A DNA stretch of 64,000 nucleotides from Insulibacter thermoxylanivorax (GCF_015472005.1 NZ_BMAQ01000005.1:186001-250000), one strand, 5' to 3'. Positions 10,890-19,605 are shown, numbered from the stretch's first letter. Notes: generated by a model from the sequence alone, not told the origin. Program-made: numbers and translations.

Positions 10890-11952
10890 GTCTCGCTTAA
10901 AGTCCCTTATGATCATCGTAATTGTGCTGATCATGACGGCGCTGAGCGGCTGTTCTCTGCTGCCTGAAGAACCGCTTGAGGAGCAGCTGCCGGCGATTAC
11001 GCCGCCGACCATCTCGAAGAAACCGGAATATACCGTGACGACGGATACGATCGAGGTGAAGGTGCGCGGCATCGGGAAGATCATGTCCTTACAGGAAGAG
11101 GAGCTGTTCTTCACCAGCGATAATATGCGCATCCGTGATATCTTCGTACAGGTAGGCCAAGAGGTGAAAGCCGGAGAAGTGCTGGCCGAACTGGATACCA
11201 CGCAGCTGGAGAATCAGATCCGGCAGAAACGTCTGCAGCAGCGCAGTGAAGAACTGGCGATGATCGAGATCCTGCGCAAGGCCGACGAGATTCCGCCGGA
11301 TGAGTTAGAGCAGGCGAAGATTGATTTTGAGTTGAAGCGGCTGGAGCTCGTCGAGCTGGAGGAGGAACTCGAGAGAGCCAAGCTGGTCGCGCCTTTTGAC
11401 GGCACGATCGTCTCGATCATGTACGACAAGGGCGATCAAGTGCAATCCTATCAGACGGTGATGGTGATCTCGGATCTCAGCCAACTAGCCGTTGCAGCTG
11501 AGCTTAGCGACAGCGACAAGGCGAAGGTCGCCGTCGGTATGGATGCGATCGTCGATATCAATGCCCATGGTCAATTCAAGGGCAAGGTCGCGCGTCTGCC
11601 GATTGAGAAGAACAATAACAACAATAACTATGACCCTTGGAATCCTTGGAATCCAGGCGGCAATCAGGACAGGGAATCGATCGATGATTATATGATCGTC
11701 GAGATCGAGGATTTCCCTGAGAATGCTGCCCGCGGCACACCGCTCAGCGTACAGGTGATCATCGACCGCCGTGAGAATGTCACGGTGATTCCGCCCGCTG
11801 CGCTGCGGACGCTGTCGGGACGCTATTACGTGCAAGTCGTCGAGGAAGACGGCACGAAGCGCGAAGTGGATGTGGAGATCGGGCAACAGACGCCAACGCA
11901 AGTTGAGATTATCAAAGGATTGGAACCAGGACAGAAAGTAGTGGGTAAATAA
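10852..11952 (+). CDS. HlyD/MacA-type efflux adaptor lipoprotein
   Basis: This 366-residue membrane-fusion-type protein has a membrane segment and lipobox (LMTALSGC) near residues 18-36. A lipoyl-like segment (VQVGQEVKAGEVLAELD), a coiled-coil hairpin rich in Glu/Leu, the returning half (LVAPFDGTIVSIMYDKGD) and a beta-barrel region follow. GGAGG (10838-10842) nine bases upstream selects ATG 10852, inside the preceding ATPase gene. An unusual insertion near residues 252-270 carries six Asn in a row and a WNPWNP repeat. In Gram-positive bacteria such adaptors work with MacB-like permeases at the cell surface (YknX type). Confidence 0.85.
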   Translation: MSMKWWTESSSRKSRLKSLMIIVIVLIMTALSGCSLLPEEPLEEQLPAITPPTISKKPEYTVTTDTIEVKVRGIGKIMSLQEEELFFTSDNMRIRDIFVQVGQEVKAGEVLAELDTTQLENQIRQKRLQQRSEELAMIEILRKADEIPPDELEQAKIDFELKRLELVELEEELERAKLVAPFDGTIVSIMYDKGDQVQSYQTVMVISDLSQLAVAAELSDSDKAKVAVGMDAIVDINAHGQFKGKVARLPIEKNNNNNNYDPWNPWNPGGNQDRESIDDYMIVEIEDFPENAARGTPLSVQVIIDRRENVTVIPPAALRTLSGRYYVQVVEEDGTKREVDVEIGQQTPTQVEIIKGLEPGQKVVGK

Positions 11953-14852
11953 TGGGTATGCCGTTGTTACGATTTTTGTTCCGCAAGATGTGGAATACGC
12001 GGTGGATGACATTCACAACCTTGCTTGGATTGATCATCGCAGTAGCGTTTACGAGCGGTATCCCCATGTATTCGGACGGTGCGCTAAAGCGGCTTGTCGC
12101 CGAATCGCTCGAAGAGAGAAGCGCGGGCCTGCCCGCAGGCTCGCTGCTGTTCCGCTACCAGGCCGTCGGCAACACGCGGACGGATCTTAGTGCCTATCAG
12201 GCTGTGGACGAGTATATCCAGAATGATGTTCCGGGAAGAATCGGGTTTGACTACTATACATACGTAGAAACCACGGGGATTCGTGCGTCCACCGTCACCC
12301 CCGTTGATCCGGAATCCGTGGATACCAGCCGGCGGCGAACGATGAGCTTGCAGTCAATGAATGACATCGGTGAATACATCGAGCTGGTGAACGGCGAGAT
12401 GTTCGCGGAGACGATCGAAGGCGATGTAATCGAGGCGATCGTCTATGAAGAAGCGCTCTATCGCAATAATTTCCGCGTCGGTGATGAGTTCTACTACCAG
12501 CTGATGACGGACAAAGGCATGCAATCCGTACGCGTCAAGGTCGTAGGTGCTTTCCAGCCGCTGGACGTGACCAATCCCTATTGGTATCAAGGATTTGAAT
12601 CCCTGGCGAGCACCTTCCTCATCAGCGAGAAGGTGATGCACGAAGAGCTGCTGCAGGGGATGAAGGCGCCGCTCAACATCTCGAACTGGTTCTATGTCTT
12701 CGATCTGCGCGATATTACGACGAGTCAGCTGACCCCGCTGGCGAAGGCGCTGGATCGCATGGATATCGAGGTTTATCAGCTGCTTGAGGGCACGCGGATC
12801 TCCATCTCCTTCAAGCAGATGCTGAGTGATTTCCGCTCACAGAGCATGCATCTGCAGATGCTGCTATTCACGCTGGCAGCGCCGATGATCGTGATGGTGT
12901 TCTATTTTATAGCTATGATCTCGCGCCAGTCGCTGGAACGCCAGAAGAGCGATATCGCGGTGCTGCGTTCGCGCGGCGCCAGCACCAGACAGATCATCTG
13001 GATCTATCTATTAGAAGGGCTGATCCTGGGCGGCATCGCGCTGATCATCGGTCCGATGATCGGCTGGTTCGTGGCGAAGAGCATCGGGTCCTCCGACGGT
13101 TTCCTGTCCTTCGTGAACCGCAAGGCGATCCCGGTGGATTTCTCCTTGAATACGCTGATCTATGCGGTGCTGTCCGTGCTCATTGCCGTAGGCTCTTCGA
13201 TGATCCCGGCGATCATCTTCGCCCGCTCGACGATTGTCAATCTGAAGCAGCAGATGGCCAGGGCGGACCGCAAGCCGCTGTGGCACCGCTTCTACTTGGA
13301 TATCGTGCTGCTGGCGATCTCGGCTTACGGCTGGTACCTGTTCTATGAGAATCAATATATCTCGCTCGCTACGGGATTGACGAACGATCAGCTGCAGGTG
13401 GATCCGCTGCTGTTCTTCGTCCCGGCGATCACCATCTTCGCCTTGGGGCTGTTCTTCCTGCGGCTGTTCCCGCTGCTCTTGAAGCTGTTCAGTTTGCTCG
13501 GCGGCAAATGGCTGTCGGTGCCGCTCTACTTGACGCTGACCCAGCTGGCGCGTTCGGCGAAAGCTTACTACCCGCTGATGATCCTGCTGATCTTAACGCT
13601 GGGGCTGGGTGTATATAACTCCTCGGCAGCGCGGACGATCGATCTCAACTCGACGGAACAGCTGCTGTATCGCTATGGCTCCGATGTGATCGTGAAGACG
13701 GTGTGGGAAGGATACAGCGCCAGCCTGCCCACGGGTCCGCCGAGCGGCGGAGGAGGGGGCGGCGGAGGCGAGCAGCCGAACAATCCGAACAATCCGGGCA
13801 ATCCCGGCGGTCCTGGTTCCCCAGGCGGCCAGCCGTCACCACCGCCGCAGATGTTCTACCGTGAACCGCCCTTCGAGATTTATCGCACCCTGGAAGGGGT
13901 CGAGCACGCCGCGAAGGTGCTGAGGACCAATGTGAATGTGGTGGTATCCGGACGTTCGAAGGGGCAGGGAGAACTTCTCGGCATTCAGAATGACCAGTTT
14001 GCACCGGTTGCTTGGTTCCGTCTGGATATGTTCCCTAAGTATCATCCCTATGCATATCTGGATGCATTAGGCTGGCACGAGAATGCGGTTATCATCTCTC
14101 AGAAGTTCGCTGACGAGAACATGCTGGAGCCTGGGGATACGGTCTCCTTGGTCATTCAGCAGAACCGCCTCGAGTTCATCATCGTCGGAACGGTGCCCTA
14201 TTGGCCGTCGCTGTATCCAGATGAAGCGCCGTTCTTCATCGTGAACCTCGATTACATCTATGATCAGGTTCCGCTGATCCCTTATGAGGTCTGGTTGAAG
14301 ATGGAAGAAGGGGCGCTGTTGTCCCCGATTATCGAAGGACTGCAACAAAACAATATCCATATATCGTCTATAGAGGATGTAAGAAGGGAATTGAATGAGC
14401 AGGCAAGACACCCGTCGCGGGGAGGCGTATTCGGGATCTTAAGCCTCGGCTTCCTCATCTCGGTCATCATCTCCCTGATCGGTTACTTGCTGTACTGGTT
14501 CTTTAACCTTTCGAGCCGCGTGGTACAGTTCGGGGTCTTGCGTGCCATGGGCCTTTCGCGCAGGCAGTTGACGGGGATGCTGCTCTTGGAACAAGTGTTC
14601 ACAGCGGGGTTGTCGATCATCCTGGGCATCGGTATCGGCCGTTTGGCCAGTTATCTATACCTGCCTTTCCTGCAGACGAGCCAGAACGTGAAACAGCAGG
14701 TGCCGCCATTCCGCGTCATCTTCGATGCTAAGGACGATCTAGCCATCTACATCGTCGTCGCCGTCATGCTGGCGATCGGAGCAGCCATGCTGTTCATGCA
14801 CATCCGCCGGCTGAGGGTGCATCAAGCGGTTAAACTTGGAGAGGAGCGGTGA
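11952..14852 (+). CDS. Large FtsX-family ABC permease
   Basis: This 966-residue permease starts in a TAATG overlap with the adaptor gene. About ten membrane segments are visible. One lies near the N-terminus, followed by a roughly 270-residue extracellular domain. A block of six lies between residues about 295 and 560, then a second extracellular domain, then three C-terminal segments (about 830-960). That is the layout of a duplicated FtsX/MacB permease. The second extracellular domain opens with a low-complexity linker (about residues 597-632): a run of seven Gly, then NPN and PGG repeats and a Pro stretch. It would form the membrane channel powered by the flanking ATPases. The substrate cannot be read from the sequence. 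Confidence 0.85.
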   Translation: MGMPLLRFLFRKMWNTRWMTFTTLLGLIIAVAFTSGIPMYSDGALKRLVAESLEERSAGLPAGSLLFRYQAVGNTRTDLSAYQAVDEYIQNDVPGRIGFDYYTYVETTGIRASTVTPVDPESVDTSRRRTMSLQSMNDIGEYIELVNGEMFAETIEGDVIEAIVYEEALYRNNFRVGDEFYYQLMTDKGMQSVRVKVVGAFQPLDVTNPYWYQGFESLASTFLISEKVMHEELLQGMKAPLNISNWFYVFDLRDITTSQLTPLAKALDRMDIEVYQLLEGTRISISFKQMLSDFRSQSMHLQMLLFTLAAPMIVMVFYFIAMISRQSLERQKSDIAVLRSRGASTRQIIWIYLLEGLILGGIALIIGPMIGWFVAKSIGSSDGFLSFVNRKAIPVDFSLNTLIYAVLSVLIAVGSSMIPAIIFARSTIVNLKQQMARADRKPLWHRFYLDIVLLAISAYGWYLFYENQYISLATGLTNDQLQVDPLLFFVPAITIFALGLFFLRLFPLLLKLFSLLGGKWLSVPLYLTLTQLARSAKAYYPLMILLILTLGLGVYNSSAARTIDLNSTEQLLYRYGSDVIVKTVWEGYSASLPTGPPSGGGGGGGGEQPNNPNNPGNPGGPGSPGGQPSPPPQMFYREPPFEIYRTLEGVEHAAKVLRTNVNVVVSGRSKGQGELLGIQNDQFAPVAWFRLDMFPKYHPYAYLDALGWHENAVIISQKFADENMLEPGDTVSLVIQQNRLEFIIVGTVPYWPSLYPDEAPFFIVNLDYIYDQVPLIPYEVWLKMEEGALLSPIIEGLQQNNIHISSIEDVRRELNEQARHPSRGGVFGILSLGFLISVIISLIGYLLYWFFNLSSRVVQFGVLRAMGLSRRQLTGMLLLEQVFTAGLSIILGIGIGRLASYLYLPFLQTSQNVKQQVPPFRVIFDAKDDLAIYIVVAVMLAIGAAMLFMHIRRLRVHQAVKLGEER

Positions 14853-14855
14853 TCG

Positions 14856-15749
14856 ATGATCTATTGCGAAGGATTAGTCAAGATCTACAAGACCGACGTC
14901 GTCGAAGTCGTGGCCCTTCAAGGCTTGAACATCGAAGTTCGTAAAGGCGAGATGATGGCGATCATCGGCAACAGCGGAAGCGGCAAATCCACCCTGCTCA
15001 ACATCCTCGGCGGCCTCGACCGGCCGTCGGCCGGGCAGGTGCGGGTAGGCGAATGGGATCTGCTGAAGATCACCGACAAGCAGTTGGTTGAGTATAAACG
15101 CAAGACCGTCGGCTTCATCTGGCAAAACAATGCCCGCAACCTGCTGCCTTTCCTGACGGCGCTTGAGAATGTTGAAGTGCCGATGATGCTGAATGGTCAG
15201 TATGACCGCGCCTACGCCAAGCAGCTGCTGGAATGGGTGGGGCTGAAGGATCGCATGCACAACAAGCTCCACCAGCTGTCCGGCGGTGAGCAGCAGCGGG
15301 TGGCCATCGCCATCGCCCTTGCCAACCGGCCGCAGCTGCTGCTGGCGGATGAGCCGACGGGGTCCGTGGATACGCAGACAAGCGATCTCATCATGGGAAT
15401 CTTCCGCAAGCTCAACCAAGAGCTGGGCGTGACGATCGTCATCGTTACCCACGATCTGTCCTTGGCCAGCAAGGTTGACCGCGTCGTGGCGATCCGCGAC
15501 GGCATGACGAGCACAGAGTTCGTCAAGCGCAATCCGAATCTGGATCTGATGTCCATGGAAGGCCGGCGATCGATCAATGAAGGACATGAAGAGTATGTGG
15601 TGGTCGACCGCGCGGGCCGCCTGCAAGTGCCGAAAGAGTTCCTAAGCGCACTAGGAGTGGAGAACAAGGTGTCGATGGAATTTGACGGCGAGAAGATCAT
15701 CATTAAAGCACCTAACCAATTGGAGGGGAATCTAAATGAGAAAGCATAA
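14856..15749 (+). CDS. ABC transporter ATPase with C-terminal AbrB/SpoVT-like domain
   Basis: Residues 1-225 form a complete LolD/MacB-type ATPase: GNSGSGKST, Q-loop IWQNNARNLLP, signature LSGGEQQRVAIAIA, LLLADEPTGSVD and THDLSL. After a short linker, residues about 246-286 read VVVDRAGRLQVPKEFLSALG followed by an acidic strand and EKIIIKAP. This is the pattern of a SpoVT/AbrB swapped-hairpin domain, usually a DNA-binding or dimerisation module. The gene begins three bases after the permease and overlaps the next gene by 14 bases. The extra domain could dimerise the ATPase or link transport to transcription; both are inference. Confidence 0.85.
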   Translation: MIYCEGLVKIYKTDVVEVVALQGLNIEVRKGEMMAIIGNSGSGKSTLLNILGGLDRPSAGQVRVGEWDLLKITDKQLVEYKRKTVGFIWQNNARNLLPFLTALENVEVPMMLNGQYDRAYAKQLLEWVGLKDRMHNKLHQLSGGEQQRVAIAIALANRPQLLLADEPTGSVDTQTSDLIMGIFRKLNQELGVTIVIVTHDLSLASKVDRVVAIRDGMTSTEFVKRNPNLDLMSMEGRRSINEGHEEYVVVDRAGRLQVPKEFLSALGVENKVSMEFDGEKIIIKAPNQLEGNLNEKA

Positions 15750-17349
15750 AGGATGGAAGAAGGTTATTATCATCTGTATCGCGATTTCTTTGTTCATCCC
15801 TGTACTGGCAGCATGTACGAGGGAGGCGCCGCAGTCGTCGGATACCGTTCGTACGCTGCGTTTCGCCAGCGGCAGCGGATATATCGGACAGAATGGTTCG
15901 GCGTTCCGCGAATTTACGGAGTTATTCGAATTTGAACATAAGAATATTGAACTGGAATACATCGAAACCATGGATCAGAGCTATTACTACGGTATGCCGA
16001 CGCCCAATGAAGAGCGTCCAGACCCCCTGGATGCCCTAAAGGAAGCGATGACCGGTCCGACACCTCCGGATATCGTCATGCTGGAGTATCATCAGCTGCC
16101 TGAGCTCATCAACGAGAATTTGCTGCTTTCGCTCGATGAGATGATCCAGCAGGAACAAGACTTCAATGTGGACGATTATGTCCCGGCGGTGATCGAAGGG
16201 CTGCGCAAGCCTGGTAATGGTACTTTATACGCACTGGCGCCATTGTTTTATTCCTCTGCTGTCATCTACAATAAGCAGCATTTCATCGACCGCGGCGTGG
16301 AATTCCCGACCGATGGCATGACTTGGCAGGAGATGTTCGATCTGGCTCGCCGCGTAACGGTGAATGATGAGAACAACCCCGTGTACGGCTTCGCCTTTAA
16401 CAATTGGTACGGCGGCGGAATCTATGAACTTTTCTACAATATGAGCCTGTATACGCAGCCGCTCGGGTTGAAATGGATCGATGAGGAAACCCTGCAGATG
16501 ACGGCGAACACACCTGGCTGGCAAGAAGTATGGCAAACCTTCGCCGATCTGTACAAGGAAGGCGTGTTCCCGAAGGAGCCCGACTACAGCAAGCCGCGTG
16601 AAGGAAGATTCGCTTGGGATGTGTTCCTGTCCGGTGAAGCTGCCATGGCCGTTGTTTCTTACAGCTATCTGAATGAAGTGATCACGGCGAACAACAGTGC
16701 GGCCAATATCGAGGGCTATGAGCCGATCGACTGGGATGTGGTCTCGCTGCCTACGCATCCGGAAGCACCAGGTGTAGGTTCCAACATCTCCTACTACGGA
16801 ATCTTCGCGATCAACGCGAACGCAGAGAACGTCGAGGATGCTTGGGAATTCATCAAGTTCGTCACCGGTGAAGATTGGGCACGCGTGAAATCCAAAGCAA
16901 ACTACTATCTGGTCGCCAGACAGTCCTACATTCAACCATTTGACGGCGCAGAGTACAATTTGAACGCTTTCTTGAACCTTACGCCGCCTGAGTATTCCAA
17001 CACTGAAATGATTCTCTATGAAAAATTGCCGGATTACTGGTCGGTTCAGAATATTGGGCAGATGAAATTTGCGGAAGTCGTCAACAACGGCAAGGATATC
17101 CAGCAAGCGCTGCAGGAATGGGAGACCGAAGGTCAGATGATGATTCAGCAAATGCTTGAGAACAAGGATAATCCGAACGGAGATTTCGGCATCTTGCCGA
17201 TCGATATCCAGATTGGCATCGCTTCTGGGGAGATTGATCCTGAGGATGTCTTGACTGACTTCGAAGACGTTGAATTTACAGAAGAGGAGATCATCGTCGA
17301 TGACATGGCAGACGATGTGATCGAGGAAGAAACTGCAGAACAGGAATAA
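15736..17349 (+). CDS. Extracellular solute-binding lipoprotein (family 1 type)
   Basis: This 537-residue protein has a signal peptide with lipobox (FIPVLAAC, Cys near residue 26) and a body resembling family 1 ABC binding proteins (LDEMIQQEQDFNVDDY, TDGMTWQEMFDLARR, FLSGEAAMAV). It ends in a strongly acidic tail of about 40 residues rich in Asp and Glu. Starting 14 bases inside the upstream ATPase gene, it belongs to the same operon. That is odd, because FtsX/HlyD-type systems normally export and do not use a carbohydrate-type binding protein. The ligand is unknown. Confidence 0.85.
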   Translation: MRKHKGWKKVIIICIAISLFIPVLAACTREAPQSSDTVRTLRFASGSGYIGQNGSAFREFTELFEFEHKNIELEYIETMDQSYYYGMPTPNEERPDPLDALKEAMTGPTPPDIVMLEYHQLPELINENLLLSLDEMIQQEQDFNVDDYVPAVIEGLRKPGNGTLYALAPLFYSSAVIYNKQHFIDRGVEFPTDGMTWQEMFDLARRVTVNDENNPVYGFAFNNWYGGGIYELFYNMSLYTQPLGLKWIDEETLQMTANTPGWQEVWQTFADLYKEGVFPKEPDYSKPREGRFAWDVFLSGEAAMAVVSYSYLNEVITANNSAANIEGYEPIDWDVVSLPTHPEAPGVGSNISYYGIFAINANAENVEDAWEFIKFVTGEDWARVKSKANYYLVARQSYIQPFDGAEYNLNAFLNLTPPEYSNTEMILYEKLPDYWSVQNIGQMKFAEVVNNGKDIQQALQEWETEGQMMIQQMLENKDNPNGDFGILPIDIQIGIASGEIDPEDVLTDFEDVEFTEEEIIVDDMADDVIEEETAEQE

Positions 17350-17359
17350 GCTGAATCCT

Positions 17360-17389
17360 AACCGCGCCCGGAGTGATCCGGGTGCGGTT
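17360..17389 (+). terminator. Hairpin after the ABC operon, weak terminator
   Basis: AACCGCGCCCGG (17360-17371) pairs with CCGGGTGCGGTT (17378-17389), 12 base pairs with one G-U. No T run follows directly, so termination strength is uncertain. Confidence 0.55.
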
Positions 17390-17436
17390 ATGCGTGTATA
17401 TGCACATTTTTGCTATAACGGGTCTTCAACTGTGTA

Positions 17437-17445
17437 TGGTATAAT
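17437..17445 (+). promoter_or_regulatory. Extended -10 promoter upstream of the PgpA-like gene
   Basis: TGGTATAAT gives a perfect -10 hexamer (17440-17445) with the extended TGN element. The -35 region is poor. The start codon of the next gene is 30 bases downstream. Confidence 0.6.
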
Positions 17446-17474
17446 GGAGATTGTTGAGGGGAGAGTGAAAGAAT

Positions 17475-18008
17475 ATGAAACGCAGAGTCCATAGTGATGA
17501 AGTGAAAGCGGCTGCTTTGCAGAAACTGGAAGAACGAGGCGTCAAGATCGAAGATATCGCGGAGATCGTCTATACGATGCAATCCCCATATAACCAAGAC
17601 CTGACGATGGAGCAGTGCATCAACAGTGTAGTCAAGGTATTGGAGAAACGCGAAGTGCTCCATGCTCTTCTGGTCGGCATCGAGCTTGATGTGCTTGCAG
17701 AGCAGGGCAGATTATCGGAACCGCTGCAATCCCTCGTTGAGACCGATGAAGGCCTCTTCGGCTGCGATGAAACCCTGGCCCTGGGTTCGGTGCTTGGGTA
17801 TGGCAGCATCGCGGTAACCACCTTCGGTTACCTGGATAAGGATAAGATCGGTGTGATCAAACGTCTCGACACGAAACGCGGACTTGGCGTTCACACGTTC
17901 TTGGATGACCTGGTCGCAAGCATCGCTGCCGCTGCATCGGGCCGACTTGCTCACCGCATGCGCGATGAGGAAGAGAACGGCAATGCGCCGCAAGAGAGTG
18001 CCGGCTGA
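17475..18008 (+). CDS. yutG: Phosphatidylglycerophosphatase A-like protein (YutG family)
   Basis: The 177-residue protein matches the soluble YutG/PgpA family of Bacillota. The family has been assigned phosphatidylglycerophosphate dephosphorylation, giving phosphatidylglycerol. Characteristic segments are the N-terminal helical pair (EERGVKIEDIAEIVY), LLVGIELD, a long ETLALGSVLGYGSIAVTTFG stretch and the KRLDT...VHTFLDDLVASIAAAASGRL end. A GGGGAGAG site precedes ATG 17475. It appears to be a single-gene unit after the extended -10 promoter. Confidence 0.85.
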   Translation: MKRRVHSDEVKAAALQKLEERGVKIEDIAEIVYTMQSPYNQDLTMEQCINSVVKVLEKREVLHALLVGIELDVLAEQGRLSEPLQSLVETDEGLFGCDETLALGSVLGYGSIAVTTFGYLDKDKIGVIKRLDTKRGLGVHTFLDDLVASIAAAASGRLAHRMRDEEENGNAPQESAG

Positions 18009-18115
18009 GCGAGCGCTTTGATTTTGCCAATTCATACCCATGTGCCATAGGATATATTCCGGTCTTTTCTGGACACACTAGGTGTTAAGAAAGCTGAACA
18101 CGGAGTGGTACGGTT

Positions 18116-18280
18116 ATGAATTGGATCTATTGGGGCAAACTTTATGATTCCAAATTCCAGGCTTCCTGCTTAGCGAAAAGGATGGAAGAAGATTGGTGGA
18201 TCTATGGGTATGAATGCCCTGGACAAGTTGAAGTTTTTCGCTCGCGGCGAGGCCGGTTTGGCGTGCGCTTCACGGTCTAG
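18116..18280 (+). CDS. Small aromatic-rich protein, function unknown (54 aa)
   Basis: This 54-codon ORF starts at ATG 18116 with GGAG ten bases upstream (18102-18105). The product is rich in Trp, Tyr and Phe (MNWIYWGKLYDS, EEDWWIYGYECPG) and ends with an Arg-rich segment (FRSRRGRFGVRFTV). No signal peptide or membrane helix is seen. The sequence CATAGGATA at about 18047-18055 fits the CATANNNTA -10 pattern of sigma-K-type sporulation promoters, but the -35 is unclear. I do not recognise the family. Confidence 0.6.
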   Translation: MNWIYWGKLYDSKFQASCLAKRMEEDWWIYGYECPGQVEVFRSRRGRFGVRFTV

Positions 18281-18379
18281 CATAGATTGAATTCATAGGA
18301 TGGAGCTGCGCAGCTTAGAATGAACTCCCTGAATATACGAATAAGATGCTTGATATGATGGGTTTAACACAAGTGTTGA

Positions 18380-18420
18380 AACAGCCGCCGCAGGAATAAA
18401 ATTCATTCTCGGCGGCTGTT
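18380..18420 (+). terminator. Terminator-like hairpin before the tRNA genes
   Basis: AACAGCCGCCG (18380-18390) and CGGCGGCTGTT (18410-18420) are exact complements around a 19-base loop; a T-rich stretch (CTTCTTCTT) follows. Confidence 0.65.
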
Positions 18421-18498
18421 GACTTCTTCTTGATCTGTGTGATAAGATAATAAATGTCGCTAATTAATAGTTTCTCTTAGTAATAACCCTACTGACGA

Positions 18499-18572
<74 letters not shown>

Positions 18573-18579
18573 TATCTAA

Positions 18580-18653
18580 GGGCCTTTAGCTCAGTTGGTC
18601 AGAGCGGTCGGCTCATAACCGATTGGTCACAGGTTCGAGTCCTGTAGGGCCCA
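18580..18653 (+). tRNA. tRNA-Ile (CAT anticodon, lysidine type)
   Basis: This is a 74-base cloverleaf with anticodon CAT seven bases after the initiator tRNA. The acceptor stem GGGCCTT/AGGGCCC has C4-G69 and C5-G68, which TilS uses to tell tRNA-Ile2 from tRNA-Met. The sequence also resembles B. subtilis tRNA-Ile2 (CTTTAGCTCAGTTGGT, CGGCTCATAACCG). TilS would convert C34 to lysidine so that it reads AUA. An elongator Met identity is less likely. No encoded CCA. Confidence 0.85.
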
Positions 18654-18696
18654 TATGAATATCGGATACATACTTCGTGCATACGGAGTTCAGACA

Positions 18697-18733
18697 GAAG
18701 TTGTCGACATCGAGTCGGCAGCTTCTTTGTTTT
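18697..18733 (+). terminator. Terminator of the fMet/Ile tRNA unit
   Basis: GAAGTTGTCGAC (18697-18708) pairs with GTCGGCAGCTTC (18714-18725) over 12 base pairs (two G-U) with loop ATCGA, followed by TTTGTTTT. Confidence 0.8.
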
Positions 18734-18869
18734 CGTCTAATGTTCTTCTCGTGAGAAACTGCGTATCACAGCTGGAAGCTGAAGGAAGTCGGAGCGGAGC
18801 ATGTATGCGGCCGGCATATCTCGGTGAGAATAGGACCTAGAACTCAGCGAAAGGGGGACGTACAAGGAG

Positions 18870-19037
18870 ATGGTTATTCAGACAAAGGATTATCAGATCG
18901 CCGCGCTGGAGCCTGACAGCGACGCGGTCAAACTGCTGCAAGAGGCAGAAGCAACCATCGCGGAACTGACCGGCCGAGAGGTCACATTGATTGCTTACGA
19001 GAGGAGCGAGGACCTGCCGCCTGCTAATCCGACTTAA
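18870..19037 (+). CDS. Small protein of unknown function (55 aa)
   Basis: This 55-codon ORF lies between the tRNA genes. A GGGGG stretch is 12 bases, and AAGGAG immediately, upstream of ATG 18870. The product (MVIQTKDYQIAALEPDSDAV, KLLQEAEATIAELTG, EVTLIAYE) looks like a compact alpha/beta protein with normal amino acid composition and no membrane segment. It resembles in style the short conserved proteins found near tRNA genes in Bacilli, but I cannot name a family. The end is TAA 19035-19037. Confidence 0.6.
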   Translation: MVIQTKDYQIAALEPDSDAVKLLQEAEATIAELTGREVTLIAYERSEDLPPANPT

Positions 19038-19127
19038 GGATGAAGCCTATCTTCACAGTAACGCAGGAAACGGACCCTTATTCTATCTCGCCCTGTTGTG
19101 TGTTTCTCGAAAAAATAAAATAAATAG

Positions 19128-19156
19128 TTGACAACAGGTCTAAATCTTGATAATAT
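19128..19156 (+). promoter_or_regulatory. Sigma-A promoter of tRNA-Val
   Basis: TTGACA (19128-19133), a 17-base spacer and TATAAT-like TAATAT (19151-19156) lie just upstream of the tRNA. Confidence 0.9.
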
Positions 19157-19187
19157 AGTTCTTGTCGCCAATGAGAATAGTTAATAT

Positions 19188-19260
19188 GACCTGTTAGCTC
19201 AGTTGGGAGAGCACCATCTTGACAGGGTGGGGGTCAGTGGTTCGAGTCCACTACAGGTCA
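19188..19260 (+). tRNA. tRNA-Val (GAC)
   Basis: This is a 73-base cloverleaf. The acceptor stem GACCTGT/ACAGGTC is perfect, the anticodon loop TTGACAG gives anticodon GAC, and the T arm is AGTGGTTCGAGTCCACT. CCA is not encoded. It has its own promoter and terminator. Confidence 0.95.
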
Positions 19261-19268
19261 TCAGCGGG

Positions 19269-19293
19269 AACCCTTGCGAAGCAAGGGTTCTTT
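19269..19293 (+). terminator. Terminator of tRNA-Val
   Basis: AACCCTTGC (19269-19277) pairs with GCAAGGGTT (19281-19289) around GAA, followed by CTTTT. Confidence 0.85.
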
Positions 19294-19294
19294 T

Positions 19295-19569
19295 GTATTA
19301 TTGAGCGATTTTACAATCCCCATCAGCATGCATCCATCTGTTTCATCATGCCCTGTCCGATCGGCGAACGTTGGTCGTGACTTACTTGCAGTGTTTATAG
19401 AAAACGAATAGAATAATAGGGTTGATAGTTCACGAGAGCAGGTCCTATGGATCTATTCTTTGTGCAGTGAAGAAATGGGATGGAATCATTCTCTAAAATA
19501 AGAAACTTTTTACAAATGACAATGCTTGATGCTTCGAATTATGCTTATATTCAAATTCTGAAAAAATGA
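19295..19569 (+). other. Gap between tRNA-Val and the metN promoter
   Basis: AT-rich sequence with no gene found. I looked for an S-box (SAM-I) aptamer or T-box core here because metNIQ follows and saw neither. Confidence 0.5.
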
Positions 19570-19598
19570 TTGAAAAACAAATGGACTTATAATATACT
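19570..19598 (+). promoter_or_regulatory. Sigma-A promoter of metNIQ
   Basis: TTGAAA (19570-19575), 17-base spacer, TATACT (19593-19598). Transcription would start near 19605. Confidence 0.8.
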
Positions 19599-19605
19599 AT
19601 TCCAA

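Noticed and set aside
18346-18399. Short open frame reading MLDMMGLTQVLKQPPQE
   Set aside because: Protein-like wording but only 17 codons, with a stop shortly upstream and a terminator at its end; at most a gene remnant.
18655-18840. 61-codon ORF directly after tRNA-Ile
   Set aside because: Starts at the tRNA 3' end and runs through the tRNA terminator hairpin; no ribosome binding site.
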